Of a stretch of DNA of 64,000 nt, positions 31,710 through 39,912 are shown one piece after another. The notes beneath the pieces are model-generated. The model was not told the origin of the DNA. It saw only the letters and a list, made by a program, of their open reading frames with translations, and did not search any database. The translations under genes were made by a program, and so were the position numbers. This DNA comes from Rehaibacterium terrae (GTDB taxonomy: Bacteria; Pseudomonadota; Gammaproteobacteria; Xanthomonadales; Xanthomonadaceae). The stretch lies in the NCBI RefSeq assembly GCF_014202935.1, contig NZ_JACHHX010000009.1, positions 1 through 64,000 on the forward strand. Reading direction: 5' to 3'. Numbering within the stretch: position 1 is the stretch's first letter; the number at the start of each line of letters is the position of its first letter.

Positions 31710-32564
31710 TCAGGCGCCGGTGGCGATCGGTCGCGCCGGATCGTCGATCCAGCCGCTCCAGGAGCCGGCATAGATGCGCGCGCCGCGCAGGCCGGCACGC
31801 TCCATCGCCAGCAAGGCCTGGCAGGAGGTGACGCCGGAACCGCACATCAGCACCACCTCGGACGGGTCGCGGCCGTCGATCAGTGCGCGATACCCGGCGG
31901 CCAGCTCCACCGGCGGACGGAAGCAGCCGTCGGCCTGCACATTGCGGACATAGGGCCAGTTCACCGCACCGGGAACGTGCCCGGCGCGCCGGTCGATCGG
32001 CTCGGATTCGCCGGAGAAGCGCTCCGGCGCGCGCACGTCGATCAGCCAGCCGGGCGGCTCGCCCAACCGGGCCTGCACGCTCGCGGCGGTGGCGATGCGG
32101 TCGCGGTCGAAGCGGCCCTGGTAACGAGCCTCGACGCACTTCCGCATCCTGGTTTCGGTCGGCAGGCCCAGTGCCAGCCAGCGTGCGTAGCCGCCGTCGA
32201 GCACCGCCACCTTCTGGTGGCCGAGCAGGCGCAGCAGCCACCACAGCCGGGCCGCGGCCATGGCGCCGTCGCTGTGGTCGTAGGCCACCACCTGGGTCTG
32301 CGGCGTGATGCCCCAGCGACCCAGCGTGGCGCAGAAGGCGCTTTCGTCCGGCAGCGGGTGGCGGCCTTCGCCCGGCCGCTTGGCACCGGAAAGGTCGCGG
32401 TCGAGATGGGCGTAACGGGCACCCGGAATCCGGGCCTCCAGCCAGGCGTGCTCGCCCGCATCCGGCGCCGCCAGCGAATAGCGGCAATCGACGATCACCA
32501 CGTCCGGCCGTGCAAGGCCGATGGCGAGGGTCTCGGCAGCCACCAGCGTGGTCCAGCCCTTCAT
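31710..32564 (-). CDS. sseA: 3-mercaptopyruvate/thiosulfate sulfurtransferase
   Basis: The 284-residue protein has two rhodanese domains. The C-terminal active-site loop is CGSGVTSC starting at catalytic Cys241, the type found in mercaptopyruvate sulfurtransferases (usual form CGSGVTAC). CRYSLAAPDAGEHAWLEARI marks the inactive N-terminal domain. The start at 32564 gives MKGWTTLVAAE. It moves sulfane sulfur to acceptors such as cyanide or thioredoxin. Confidence 0.88.
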   Translation of the reverse strand: MKGWTTLVAAETLAIGLARPDVVIVDCRYSLAAPDAGEHAWLEARIPGARYAHLDRDLSGAKRPGEGRHPLPDESAFCATLGRWGITPQTQVVAYDHSDGAMAAARLWWLLRLLGHQKVAVLDGGYARWLALGLPTETRMRKCVEARYQGRFDRDRIATAASVQARLGEPPGWLIDVRAPERFSGESEPIDRRAGHVPGAVNWPYVRNVQADGCFRPPVELAAGYRALIDGRDPSEVVLMCGSGVTSCQALLAMERAGLRGARIYAGSWSGWIDDPARPIATGA

Positions 32565-32620
32565 GGCGTCACCTCGCGTCGTGGGATCCGTGGGGTCCTG
32601 GGGCCATGGCGCAGCGTGCA

Positions 32621-33238
32621 TCAGTGCCCTGTCAATTTCTCACGCAGATTGACCAGCATGGCGGCCGTCGCCCCCCAGATCCGGTAGTGGCGATAGCGGA
32701 ATTCGTAGTAGTGCCGCGGCCGTCCGGCGTAATCGACCTCGACCCGGCGGCAGTTGTCCGGGTCGAGCAGGAAACCCAGTGGCACCTCGAAGGCCTCGGC
32801 CACTTCGCCGGGATCGATCACCGGCCGGTAACCGGCCGCCACCCATGCCACCAGCGGCCAGACGTGGTAGGCGGTGATGGTTTCGAACGGGTCGAGGAAG
32901 CCGATCGGGCGGGCGAACTCCGCCCCCAGGCCGACCTCCTCACGGGCCTCGCGCAGCGCGGCGCGCAGCGGGTCGCCATCGGCGGCCTCGATGCGACCGC
33001 CCGGAAAGCTCACCTGGCCGGCGTGGTGCCGCAGGGACTCGGTACGCCGGGTCAACAGCACCTTGAGGCCACCCTCGCGCAGCACCAGCGGCACCAACAC
33101 CGCAGCCGGTATGCGCGGCTGGGCCGGCGGCACCAGATCGCGCAGATCGGCGGCGTTCCAGGCCGGGCCCATCGGCGGCGCATCCGGCGCATGCAGGACG
33201 CCGGCGAGGCGGTCGAGCACCCGGCCCGGATCGTTCAC
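32621..33238 (-). CDS. CoA pyrophosphatase, Nudix family
   Basis: The 205-residue protein carries the NuCoA motif LTRRTESLRHHAGQVSFPGG directly followed by the Nudix box ending ALREAREEVGL. It probably hydrolyses CoA and its derivatives to 4'-phosphopantetheine and 3',5'-ADP (NudL type). The start is GTG at 33238, overlapping the stop of the DUF1289 gene as GTGA. Confidence 0.85.
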   Translation of the reverse strand: MNDPGRVLDRLAGVLHAPDAPPMGPAWNAADLRDLVPPAQPRIPAAVLVPLVLREGGLKVLLTRRTESLRHHAGQVSFPGGRIEAADGDPLRAALREAREEVGLGAEFARPIGFLDPFETITAYHVWPLVAWVAAGYRPVIDPGEVAEAFEVPLGFLLDPDNCRRVEVDYAGRPRHYYEFRYRHYRIWGATAAMLVNLREKLTGH

Positions 33239-33420
33239 CTCCGCCTCACCTCGCGCGCCGGCAACACCTCGTCCATCAGCCGCAGGCGCTCGTCGTCGCC
33301 CATCAGGCTCCAGCGGGCGATCTCGTCGACATGGCGCAGGCAGCCCTGGCAATAGCCCTCGTCGTCGAGCGCGCAGACGCCGACGCAGGGGCTGAGGATG
33401 GCTTTGTAGACGGGAATCAT
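33235..33420 (-). CDS. DUF1289 small cysteine protein
   Basis: The 61-residue protein has the pattern SPCVGVCALDDEGYCQGCLR (Cys12, 16, 24, 27) followed by EIARW, the DUF1289 signature. It probably binds zinc or iron, but its function is unknown. Coupled to the downstream Nudix gene by a GTGA overlap. Confidence 0.85.
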   Translation of the reverse strand: MIPVYKAILSPCVGVCALDDEGYCQGCLRHVDEIARWSLMGDDERLRLMDEVLPAREVRRR

Positions 33421-33491
33421 CGGATACGAAAACGGCCGGGGAGCGCCCCGGCCGTCGATCGTCGCATCACCGGACGGAGAGCGCCCGGCGC

Positions 33492-34172
33492 TTACTTGAC
33501 CTCGATCAGGCGCACGTCGAACACGACCGCCTGGTTCGGGCCGATCGGCGAGCGCGGCGAGTTGCCGTAGGCGTGTTCGGCCGGCAGATAGATCTCCCAG
33601 CGCGAGCCCTGGCGCATCATCGGCAGCACTTCCTGCAGCCCCGGCAGCGGCGCCTCGTTGACCTTGATGGTCACCGGCTGGTTGCCGGAATAGGTGCTGG
33701 CGAATTCCTGCCCGGTGTGCAGCGAGCCGCGGAAGTGGATCTGCACCTCGCTGGTCGCGCTCGGCTGGCGACCGTTGCCGTTCTCGATCACCCGGTACTG
33801 GATGCCGCTCGGCAGCACGGTCACGCCCTGCTTGGTGCGATTCTCGGCCAGGAACTTGTCGCTGGCGGCCTTGTTCTGGCTGGAGACGCGCTCGAACTCG
33901 GCACGGGCCTCGGCGACCAGCTTTTCCTGCATCGCGCGCAGGGCCTCGGCCATCTGCGGCTCGGGCACCGCCGGGTTGCGCTTGGCGTGACCGTCCTGGA
34001 TGGCACGGATCACGGTGTTCATGTCCACGTCGAGCTTGCGCTCGTTGAGGTCGCGGCCGATCTCGTAACCGATCGCGTAGCTCAGCCTGCCCTTCTCGGA
34101 CGTGGTGTCCTGCGCCGTCACGGCGCCGGTAGTCAGGGCCGCCAGCAGCGCGGCCGTCAGGCGCAACTTCAT
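33492..34172 (-). CDS. FKBP-type peptidyl-prolyl isomerase, periplasmic
   Basis: The 226-residue protein has a signal peptide (MKLRLTAALLAALTTGAVTA) and an FKBP_N dimerisation helix region (about 25-120, GRLSYAIGYEIGRDL). The C-terminal FKBP domain (about 130-226) carries EIYLPAEHAYG and VVFDVRLIEVK. It resembles FkpA/Mip folding factors. A strong Shine-Dalgarno (GGAGGTTTTG) precedes the ATG at 34172. Confidence 0.92.
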   Translation of the reverse strand: MKLRLTAALLAALTTGAVTAQDTTSEKGRLSYAIGYEIGRDLNERKLDVDMNTVIRAIQDGHAKRNPAVPEPQMAEALRAMQEKLVAEARAEFERVSSQNKAASDKFLAENRTKQGVTVLPSGIQYRVIENGNGRQPSATSEVQIHFRGSLHTGQEFASTYSGNQPVTIKVNEAPLPGLQEVLPMMRQGSRWEIYLPAEHAYGNSPRSPIGPNQAVVFDVRLIEVK

Positions 34173-34322
34173 CAAAACCTCCGGTGAAAGTGTCGGAGCG
34201 GTCGCTACCACTCCGAGGGCGCAGTAGCATAACCGCGGCACGGCTGAACCGCCACTTAGCCTGACCGTGGCGCGGCCGCAGAGTTTCCCGACCCGTTTTT
34301 CCCTTTGTTTCCGGAGCGTTAA

Positions 34323-35105
34323 ATGGCCTTCCAGAACCTGCTGACCGAGGATCGCGGCGCGGTGCGCGTGATCACCGTCAACCGCCCCGACAAGCTCAAC
34401 GCCCTCAACCGCGCCACGCTCACGGAACTGCACCTGGCCTTCGACCAGGCGGCGGCCGACGACGCCATCCGTGCCGTCGTGCTGCGCGGCGCCGGCGAGA
34501 AGGCCTTCGTCGCCGGCGCCGACATCGCCGAACTGGCGGGCCTGAGCGCGGTGCAGGCGCGCGACCTGTCGCGGCACGGCCAGCGGCTGATGAGCAAGGT
34601 CGAGCGCCTGGGCAAACCGGTGATCGCGATGATCGGCGGCTGGGCGCTCGGCGGCGGGCTGGAACTGGCGATGTGCTGCCACCTGCGCGTGGCCTCGGAG
34701 AAGGCGAAGCTCGGCCTGCCCGAGATCACCCTGGGCGTGCTGCCCGGCTTCGGCGGCACCCAGCGGCTGCTGCGGCTGGCCGGGCGCGGCGCGGCGCTGG
34801 AACTGACCCTGACCGGCGCGCCGATCGACGCCGCCCGCGCCCATGCGCTGGGCCTGGTCACCCGCGTGGTCGCACCCGACCAGCTCGAAGCCGAGACGAT
34901 GAAGCTCGCCGAACAGCTCGCCACGCTGGCGCCGCAGGCCGTGCGCGCCATCCTCGACACCGTGCTGGTCGGCGGCGAGAGCGCCATCGACGTCGGCCTG
35001 GAGTTCGAGACCCAGGCCTTCGGCGTGTGCTTCTCGACCGAGGACATGCGCGAGGGCACCACGGCGTTCCTGGAGAAGCGCAAGCCCGCCTTCTCCGGCC
35101 GCTGA
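34323..35105 (+). CDS. Enoyl-CoA hydratase
   Basis: This crotonase hydrates trans-2-enoyl-CoA in fatty-acid or amino-acid breakdown. The 260-residue product has NRPDKLNALN, the oxyanion residues in AGADIAELAG and both catalytic glutamates: Glu114 in GGGLELAMCC and Glu134 in GLPEITLG. GGTQRL follows. Contrast with the isomerase-like paralogue at 30902, which lacks the first glutamate. Confidence 0.92.
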   Translation: MAFQNLLTEDRGAVRVITVNRPDKLNALNRATLTELHLAFDQAAADDAIRAVVLRGAGEKAFVAGADIAELAGLSAVQARDLSRHGQRLMSKVERLGKPVIAMIGGWALGGGLELAMCCHLRVASEKAKLGLPEITLGVLPGFGGTQRLLRLAGRGAALELTLTGAPIDAARAHALGLVTRVVAPDQLEAETMKLAEQLATLAPQAVRAILDTVLVGGESAIDVGLEFETQAFGVCFSTEDMREGTTAFLEKRKPAFSGR

Positions 35106-35121
35106 CTTCCCTCCTTGCCCG

Positions 35122-35274
35122 GGAGCGGCGGCTTCAGCCGCGACCTGGAAGCCAGAAGCGAGTGAAGAGGAGTGAGGAATGAGTGAAGACAGGGCTCGAC
35201 GAGCCGACGCTTGCCCTCGTTGCTCGCGCTTCTTCACTCGTTTCTGCCTCCCGGGTCGCGGCTGAAGCCGCTCC
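35122..35274. repeat. Long imperfect palindrome upstream of rnfC
   Basis: GAGCGGCGGCTTCAGCCGCG followed by ACC (35123-35145) is the inverted counterpart of GGTCGCGGCTGAAGCCGCTC plus C (35254-35274). Inner arms also pair (GAAGCGAGTGAAG with CTTCACTCGTTTC). The layout resembles a REP pair or a small non-autonomous element. Its right edge lies 20 bases from the rnfC start. Confidence 0.65.
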
Positions 35275-35293
35275 ACAGGAACACCATACGTCC

Positions 35294-36796
35294 ATGCGCC
35301 TGCACCGCTTCCACGGCGGCCTGAAGCTGCCCGAGCACAAGGCCGAATCGACGGCCGCGCCGATTCGCGCCTGCCCGCTGCCGGCGCGGCTGGCGGTGCC
35401 GCTGGTGCAGCATGCCGGCGACGCGGCCGAAGCCTGCGTCATGCCGGGCCGGCGCGTGCGGCGCGGCGAGCGCATCGGCAGCGTCGGCGGCGTTCGCGGC
35501 TGCGACGTGCACGCGCCGGCCGCCGGAACGGTGATCGCGGTCGAGCCGCGCCCGCTGGCGCATCCGCCCGGCATCGACGCCCTGCACGTGCTGATCGAGC
35601 CCGACGGCAGTGACGAGGCCGTCGTCCTGCCGCCGTTGGACTGGCAGACGGCCGCGCGCGGCGAACTGCTCGCGCGCGTGCGCGACGCCGGCATCGCCGG
35701 CCTCGGCGGTGCCGGCTTCCCCACCGCCGAGAAACTCGCGGTGCCGCGCGAGACGCTGATTCTCAACGGTGCCGAGTGCGAACCCTACATCGCCTGCGAC
35801 GACCGTCTGCTGCGTGAGCGGGCCGATCAAGTGCTGCGCGGGGGCCAGGCCCTGCGCCGGATCGTGGGCGCCGAGCGCGTGCTGCTGGCCATCGAGGAGA
35901 GCATGGCCGAGGCGCTGAAGGCCGCACATGCCGCGGTCCGGGCGCTGGGCGACGACGGCATCGAGGTGGTCGCGGTGCCGACCATTTATCCCGAAGGCGG
36001 CGAGCGGCAACTGATCCGCGTGCTCACCGGCCGCGAAGTGCCACGCGGCGGCCTGCCGCGCGACATCGGCGTGATCGTGCAGAACGTCGCCACCGCCGCC
36101 GCCGTCTGGCGCGCGGTGGCGCTCGGCGAGCCGCTGACCCGGCGCATCGTCACCGTCACCGGACGCGGCGTGGCCCGGCCGGGCAACTACGAAGTCGCCT
36201 TCGGCACGCCGGTGTCGCACCTGATCGCGCAGGCCGGCGGCTACACGCCGGAAGCGGCGCGCCTGCTGCTGGGCGGGCCGATGATGGGCGTGGCGCTGCC
36301 GCACGACGACTTCCCCATCGGCAAGACCAGCAACTGCGTGCTGGTGCTGGCACAGGACGACGTGCGTGACGCCGCACCGGAAATGCCCTGCATCCGCTGC
36401 GGTGAATGCGCGCGCGTCTGCCCGGCCCGGCTGCTGCCGCAGCAACTGCTGTGGCATGTGCGCGCCGAAAACTGGGAGCGCGCCCGCGCTGACGGCATCT
36501 TCGACTGCATCGAGTGCGGCTGCTGCGACCTGGTCTGCCCCAGCCACATTCCGCTGGTGCAGCACTTCCGCTACGCCAAGACCGAGCTGCGTCACCGCGA
36601 CCGCGAGGCCGCCGAGGCCGCCGCCGCCAAGGCCCGCTTCCAGGCGCGCAAGGCGCGGCTGGAGCGCGAGGAAGCCGAGCGCGCCGCGCGGATGGCGGCG
36701 CGCAAGGCGCAGGCGGCGACGCCGGACGCAGTGGCGGCGGCGATCGAGCGCGCCAGGGCGCGCCGCCAGTCCAGTCCGCAGGAGTCGCAGGAATGA
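35294..36796 (+). CDS. rnfC: Ion-translocating oxidoreductase complex subunit C
   Basis: RnfC is the peripheral NADH/ferredoxin-interacting subunit of the Rnf complex. The 500-residue product has the HRFHGGLKLPEHK N-terminus, GLGGAGFPTAEKL, and two [4Fe-4S] motifs (CIRCGECARVCPA and CIECGCCDLVCPS). An alanine- and arginine-rich helical tail follows. The start at 35294 was chosen as MRLHRFHGG matches the family; the open frame continues into the upstream palindrome. rnfA and rnfB are not adjacent. Confidence 0.93.
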   Translation: MRLHRFHGGLKLPEHKAESTAAPIRACPLPARLAVPLVQHAGDAAEACVMPGRRVRRGERIGSVGGVRGCDVHAPAAGTVIAVEPRPLAHPPGIDALHVLIEPDGSDEAVVLPPLDWQTAARGELLARVRDAGIAGLGGAGFPTAEKLAVPRETLILNGAECEPYIACDDRLLRERADQVLRGGQALRRIVGAERVLLAIEESMAEALKAAHAAVRALGDDGIEVVAVPTIYPEGGERQLIRVLTGREVPRGGLPRDIGVIVQNVATAAAVWRAVALGEPLTRRIVTVTGRGVARPGNYEVAFGTPVSHLIAQAGGYTPEAARLLLGGPMMGVALPHDDFPIGKTSNCVLVLAQDDVRDAAPEMPCIRCGECARVCPARLLPQQLLWHVRAENWERARADGIFDCIECGCCDLVCPSHIPLVQHFRYAKTELRHRDREAAEAAAAKARFQARKARLEREEAERAARMAARKAQAATPDAVAAAIERARARRQSSPQESQE

Positions 36797-37845
36797 GGCA
36801 ATTCCCCACCGCCACCGCACCGCACCTGCCCGCCGGCCGCAGCGTGCGCCAGGTGATGGCGCTGGTGCTGCTGGCGCTGTTGCCCGGCGCCGCCGCGCAC
36901 GTGTGGTTCTTCGGACCGGGGCTGGTCATCCAGATGACGCTGGCGGTCGCCTTCGCGCTGGCCTTCGAGGCGGCCATGCTGCGCCTGCGCGACCGGCCGC
37001 TGCGGCCCTTCCTCGGCGACCTCAGCGCGCCGCTCACCGCGGTGCTGTTCGCGCTGTGCCTGCCGCCGCTGGCGCCGTGGTGGATCGCGGCGATCGGCAT
37101 GTTCGCCGCCATCGTGTTCGCCAAGCATCTGTACGGCGGGCTCGGCTACAACCTGTTCAACCCGGCGATGGTCGGCTATGCCGTGGTGCTGGTCTGCTTC
37201 CCGCGCGAGATGACGCAGTGGCCGCCCCCGGCCGGGCTGGACGTGGCCGTGCCCGGTTTCGCCGACAGCCTGGCGGCGATCCTCACCGGCACCCTGCCGG
37301 CACCTTGGCAGTGGGACGCGATCTCCCGCGCCACCCCGCTGGACACGCTGCGCAGCCTCGCCGCGCAGGGCGAGATGATCCCCGACATCCGCGACAACCC
37401 GGTGTTCGGCACGCTCGGCGGCCGCGGCTGGGAGTGGATCGCCACCTGCTACCTGCTCGGCGGCCTGTTCCTGCTGTGGACGCGGGTGATCGACTGGCGG
37501 GTGCCGGTGGCGACCCTGGGCGGCGTGATCGCGCTGACCCTGCCGTTCTGGCTGGCCGACCCGGACGTGCACCCGTTCCCGCTGCAGCATGTGTTTTCCG
37601 GCGCACTGATGCTGGCGGCGTTCTTCATCGCCACCGACCCGGTGTCCGGCTGCACCACGCCGCGCGGGCGGCTGATCTTCGGCCTCGCCGTGGGCGTGCT
37701 CACGCTGGTGATCCGCCGCTGGGGCGGCTATCCCGACGGCGTCGCCTTCGCCGTGCTGCTGATGAACTGTGCCGCGCCCTGGATCGACCTGCACACGCGG
37801 CCGCGCATCTACGGCGAGTCACGCGGACGGAGCGGCGCGGCATGA
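36793..37845 (+). CDS. rnfD: Ion-translocating oxidoreductase complex subunit D
   Basis: RnfD is a membrane subunit carrying a covalent flavin. The 350-residue protein has about nine to ten membrane segments, KHLYGGLGYNLFNPAMVGYA, and the flavinylation region ISRATPLDTL with candidate threonine 181 (usual form SGATP). Start overlaps the rnfC stop as ATGA. Confidence 0.93.
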   Translation: MRQFPTATAPHLPAGRSVRQVMALVLLALLPGAAAHVWFFGPGLVIQMTLAVAFALAFEAAMLRLRDRPLRPFLGDLSAPLTAVLFALCLPPLAPWWIAAIGMFAAIVFAKHLYGGLGYNLFNPAMVGYAVVLVCFPREMTQWPPPAGLDVAVPGFADSLAAILTGTLPAPWQWDAISRATPLDTLRSLAAQGEMIPDIRDNPVFGTLGGRGWEWIATCYLLGGLFLLWTRVIDWRVPVATLGGVIALTLPFWLADPDVHPFPLQHVFSGALMLAAFFIATDPVSGCTTPRGRLIFGLAVGVLTLVIRRWGGYPDGVAFAVLLMNCAAPWIDLHTRPRIYGESRGRSGAA

Positions 37846-38519
37846 ACTTCACCCTGCGCCAGATCCTGTCCGCCGGCGCCCTGCTCGCGCTGACCGCGCT
37901 GCTGGCTGCCGGACTGCTCACCGGCGTCAAGGAGCTCACCGCCGGGCGCATCGCCGAAGCCGAACGGCAGGCGCAGCTGCGCGCGCTGGCCGCGGTACTG
38001 CCGCGCGACCGCTACGACAACGACCCGCTGGCCGACGCCATCACCGTGCGCGCGCCGGCCTGGCTGGGCAGCGACACACCGCTGCCGGTATGGCGGGCGC
38101 GCCGCGACGGGACCGAGACGCAGCTGGTGTTGCGCGCGCTCGCGCCGGACGGCTACAGCGGCTCGATCGCGCTGCTGATCGGCATCGGCCGCGACGGGCG
38201 GCTCGCCGGGGTGCGCGTGATCGACCACCGCGAAACGCCCGGCCTGGGCGATGCCATCGAAGCGGAAAAGAGCGACTGGATCGACCGCTTCATCGGCCGC
38301 GGCCTCGGCGACCCGCCGCCGGAGCGCTGGGCGGTGCGCAAGGACGGCGGCGACTTCGACGCCTTCGCCGGCGCGACCATCACGCCGCGCGCCGTGATCG
38401 CCGCGGTCCACCGCGCGCTGGCCTTCGTCGAGAAGCACGGCGACACCCTGTATGCTGCCGCGGCCGGCGCGGAGCTGCGCTTCGACGATGCCCCGGACAC
38501 GCCCCGGCGACCCCGATGA
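37842..38519 (+). CDS. rnfG: Ion-translocating oxidoreductase complex subunit G
   Basis: RnfG is anchored by one N-terminal helix with a periplasmic FMN-binding domain. The 225-residue protein contains the FMN_bind core HRETPGLGD and the attachment motif AGATITPRAV (usual SGAT-T). The threonine is preserved. ATGA overlap with rnfD. Confidence 0.92.
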   Translation: MNFTLRQILSAGALLALTALLAAGLLTGVKELTAGRIAEAERQAQLRALAAVLPRDRYDNDPLADAITVRAPAWLGSDTPLPVWRARRDGTETQLVLRALAPDGYSGSIALLIGIGRDGRLAGVRVIDHRETPGLGDAIEAEKSDWIDRFIGRGLGDPPPERWAVRKDGGDFDAFAGATITPRAVIAAVHRALAFVEKHGDTLYAAAAGAELRFDDAPDTPRRPR

Positions 38520-39184
38520 ACGACGCCCCCGCCCCCCGCACGATCCTCGAATACGGCCTCTCCAGCGGCAATGCCGGGCTGGTGCAGCTGCTCGGGCTGT
38601 GCCCGCTGCTGGCGGTCAGCAACAACGCGGTCAACGCGCTGGGACTGGGGCTGGCGACGCTGCTCGCGCTGATCGCCACCAATACCGTGGTGGCCTCGAT
38701 CCGCCGCCTCACCCGCCGCGACGTGCGCATCCCCGCCTTTGTCATGGTGATCGCCGCGGTGGTGACCACCATCGAGCTGTCGATGCGCGCCTTCCTGCCC
38801 GACCTGCACGCCGTGCTCGGCCTGTTCGTGCCGCTGATCGTGACCAACTGCGCGATCATGGGCCGCGCCGAGGCTTTCGCCTCGCGCCACGACCCGGCAC
38901 GCGCCGCGCTGGACGGCTTCGCGACCGGGCTGGGCTTCCTCGCCGTGCTGCTGGCGATCGGCCTCATCCGCGAGCTGTTCGGCGCCGGCACCCTGTTCGC
39001 CGGCGCCGGCCGCATGCTGCACCTGCCTTGGCTGGAACTCACCGCCATCGAGCACTACCGCGGCTTCCTGCTGGCGATCCTGCCGCCGGGCGCGTTCATC
39101 GTGCTGGCGCTGCTGATCGCGTTGCGCAACCGCTGGCAGGCGCGCCGCGCCGCCGCGTCCACGCACCCCATGGAGGCGGCATGA
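38516..39184 (+). CDS. rnfE: Ion-translocating oxidoreductase complex subunit E
   Basis: RnfE is a six-helix membrane subunit. The 222-residue protein contains LLGLCPLLAVSNNAVNALGL and PLIVTNCAIMGRAEAFAS, which hold the conserved cysteines thought to coordinate a membrane-embedded iron-sulfur cluster together with RnfA. ATGA overlap with rnfG and with nth. Confidence 0.93.
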   Translation: MNDAPAPRTILEYGLSSGNAGLVQLLGLCPLLAVSNNAVNALGLGLATLLALIATNTVVASIRRLTRRDVRIPAFVMVIAAVVTTIELSMRAFLPDLHAVLGLFVPLIVTNCAIMGRAEAFASRHDPARAALDGFATGLGFLAVLLAIGLIRELFGAGTLFAGAGRMLHLPWLELTAIEHYRGFLLAILPPGAFIVLALLIALRNRWQARRAAASTHPMEAA

Positions 39185-39864
39185 ACAAGCCCGCGCCGCG
39201 CCGGACGCGCGGCCTGAGCCTGGCCGAGCGCCGCGAGCTGTTCTCGCGCCTGGCCGAGCTCAACCCGAAACCGACCACCGAGCTGGAGTACACCACGCCG
39301 TTCGAGCTGCTGATCGCGGTGATCCTGTCCGCGCAGGCCACCGACGTCGGCGTCAACAAGGCCACCCGCAAGCTGTTCCCGGTCGCCAACACCCCGGAGC
39401 AGATCCTCGCCCTCGGCGAGGACGGCCTGAAGCGCTACATCGCCAGCATCGGCCTGTTCAACAGCAAGGCGAAGAACATCATCGAGACCTGCCGCCTGCT
39501 GATCGAGCGCCACGGCGGCGAGGTGCCGCGAACCCGCGAGGCGCTGGAGCGGCTCCCCGGCGTCGGCCGCAAGACTGCCAACGTGGTGCTCAACACCGCC
39601 TTCGGCGAGCCGACCATCGCCGTCGACACCCACATCTTCCGGGTCGCCAACCGGACCGGACTGGCGCCCGGCAGGACCGTGCGCGAAGTCGAGGACAAGC
39701 TGCTCCGGGCGGTGCCGCCCGAATACCGCAAGGACGCCCACCACTGGCTGATCCTGCACGGTCGCTACGTCTGCAAGGCCCGCAAACCGGACTGCCCGCA
39801 GTGCGTGATCCGCGATCTGTGCCGGTTTCGTGACAAAACCGTTGCAGATGTCACAAAGCTGTAA
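39181..39864 (+). CDS. nth: Endonuclease III
   Basis: Nth removes oxidised pyrimidines and nicks abasic sites. The 227-residue product has the helix-hairpin-helix LPGVGRKTANVV with catalytic Lys131, Asp149 in VDTHIFRV, and the C-terminal [4Fe-4S] loop C-x6-C-x2-C-x5-C (CKARKPDCPQCVIRDLC). It closes the rnfCDGE-nth operon. Its stop codon lies inside the first predicted PHO box of the next gene. Confidence 0.96.
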   Translation: MNKPAPRRTRGLSLAERRELFSRLAELNPKPTTELEYTTPFELLIAVILSAQATDVGVNKATRKLFPVANTPEQILALGEDGLKRYIASIGLFNSKAKNIIETCRLLIERHGGEVPRTREALERLPGVGRKTANVVLNTAFGEPTIAVDTHIFRVANRTGLAPGRTVREVEDKLLRAVPPEYRKDAHHWLILHGRYVCKARKPDCPQCVIRDLCRFRDKTVADVTKL

Positions 39865-39908
39865 TGTTTCCGTCACAGGATGCGCACGCCCTGTCATCCT
39901 GTGGTCAT
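39848..39908 (+). promoter_or_regulatory. PHO-box array upstream of porin gene
   Basis: Seven-base repeats spaced by four bases resemble PhoB half-sites (consensus CTGTCAT): ATGTCAC (39848), CTGTAAT (39859) and CCGTCAC (39870). A second pair is CTGTCAT (39891) and TGGTCAT (39902). The 11-base period is the PhoB signature. The first three overlap the nth stop codon. The arrangement suits phosphate-starvation activation of the phosphate-porin-like gene that follows. Confidence 0.6.
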
Positions 39909-39912
39909 ACCG

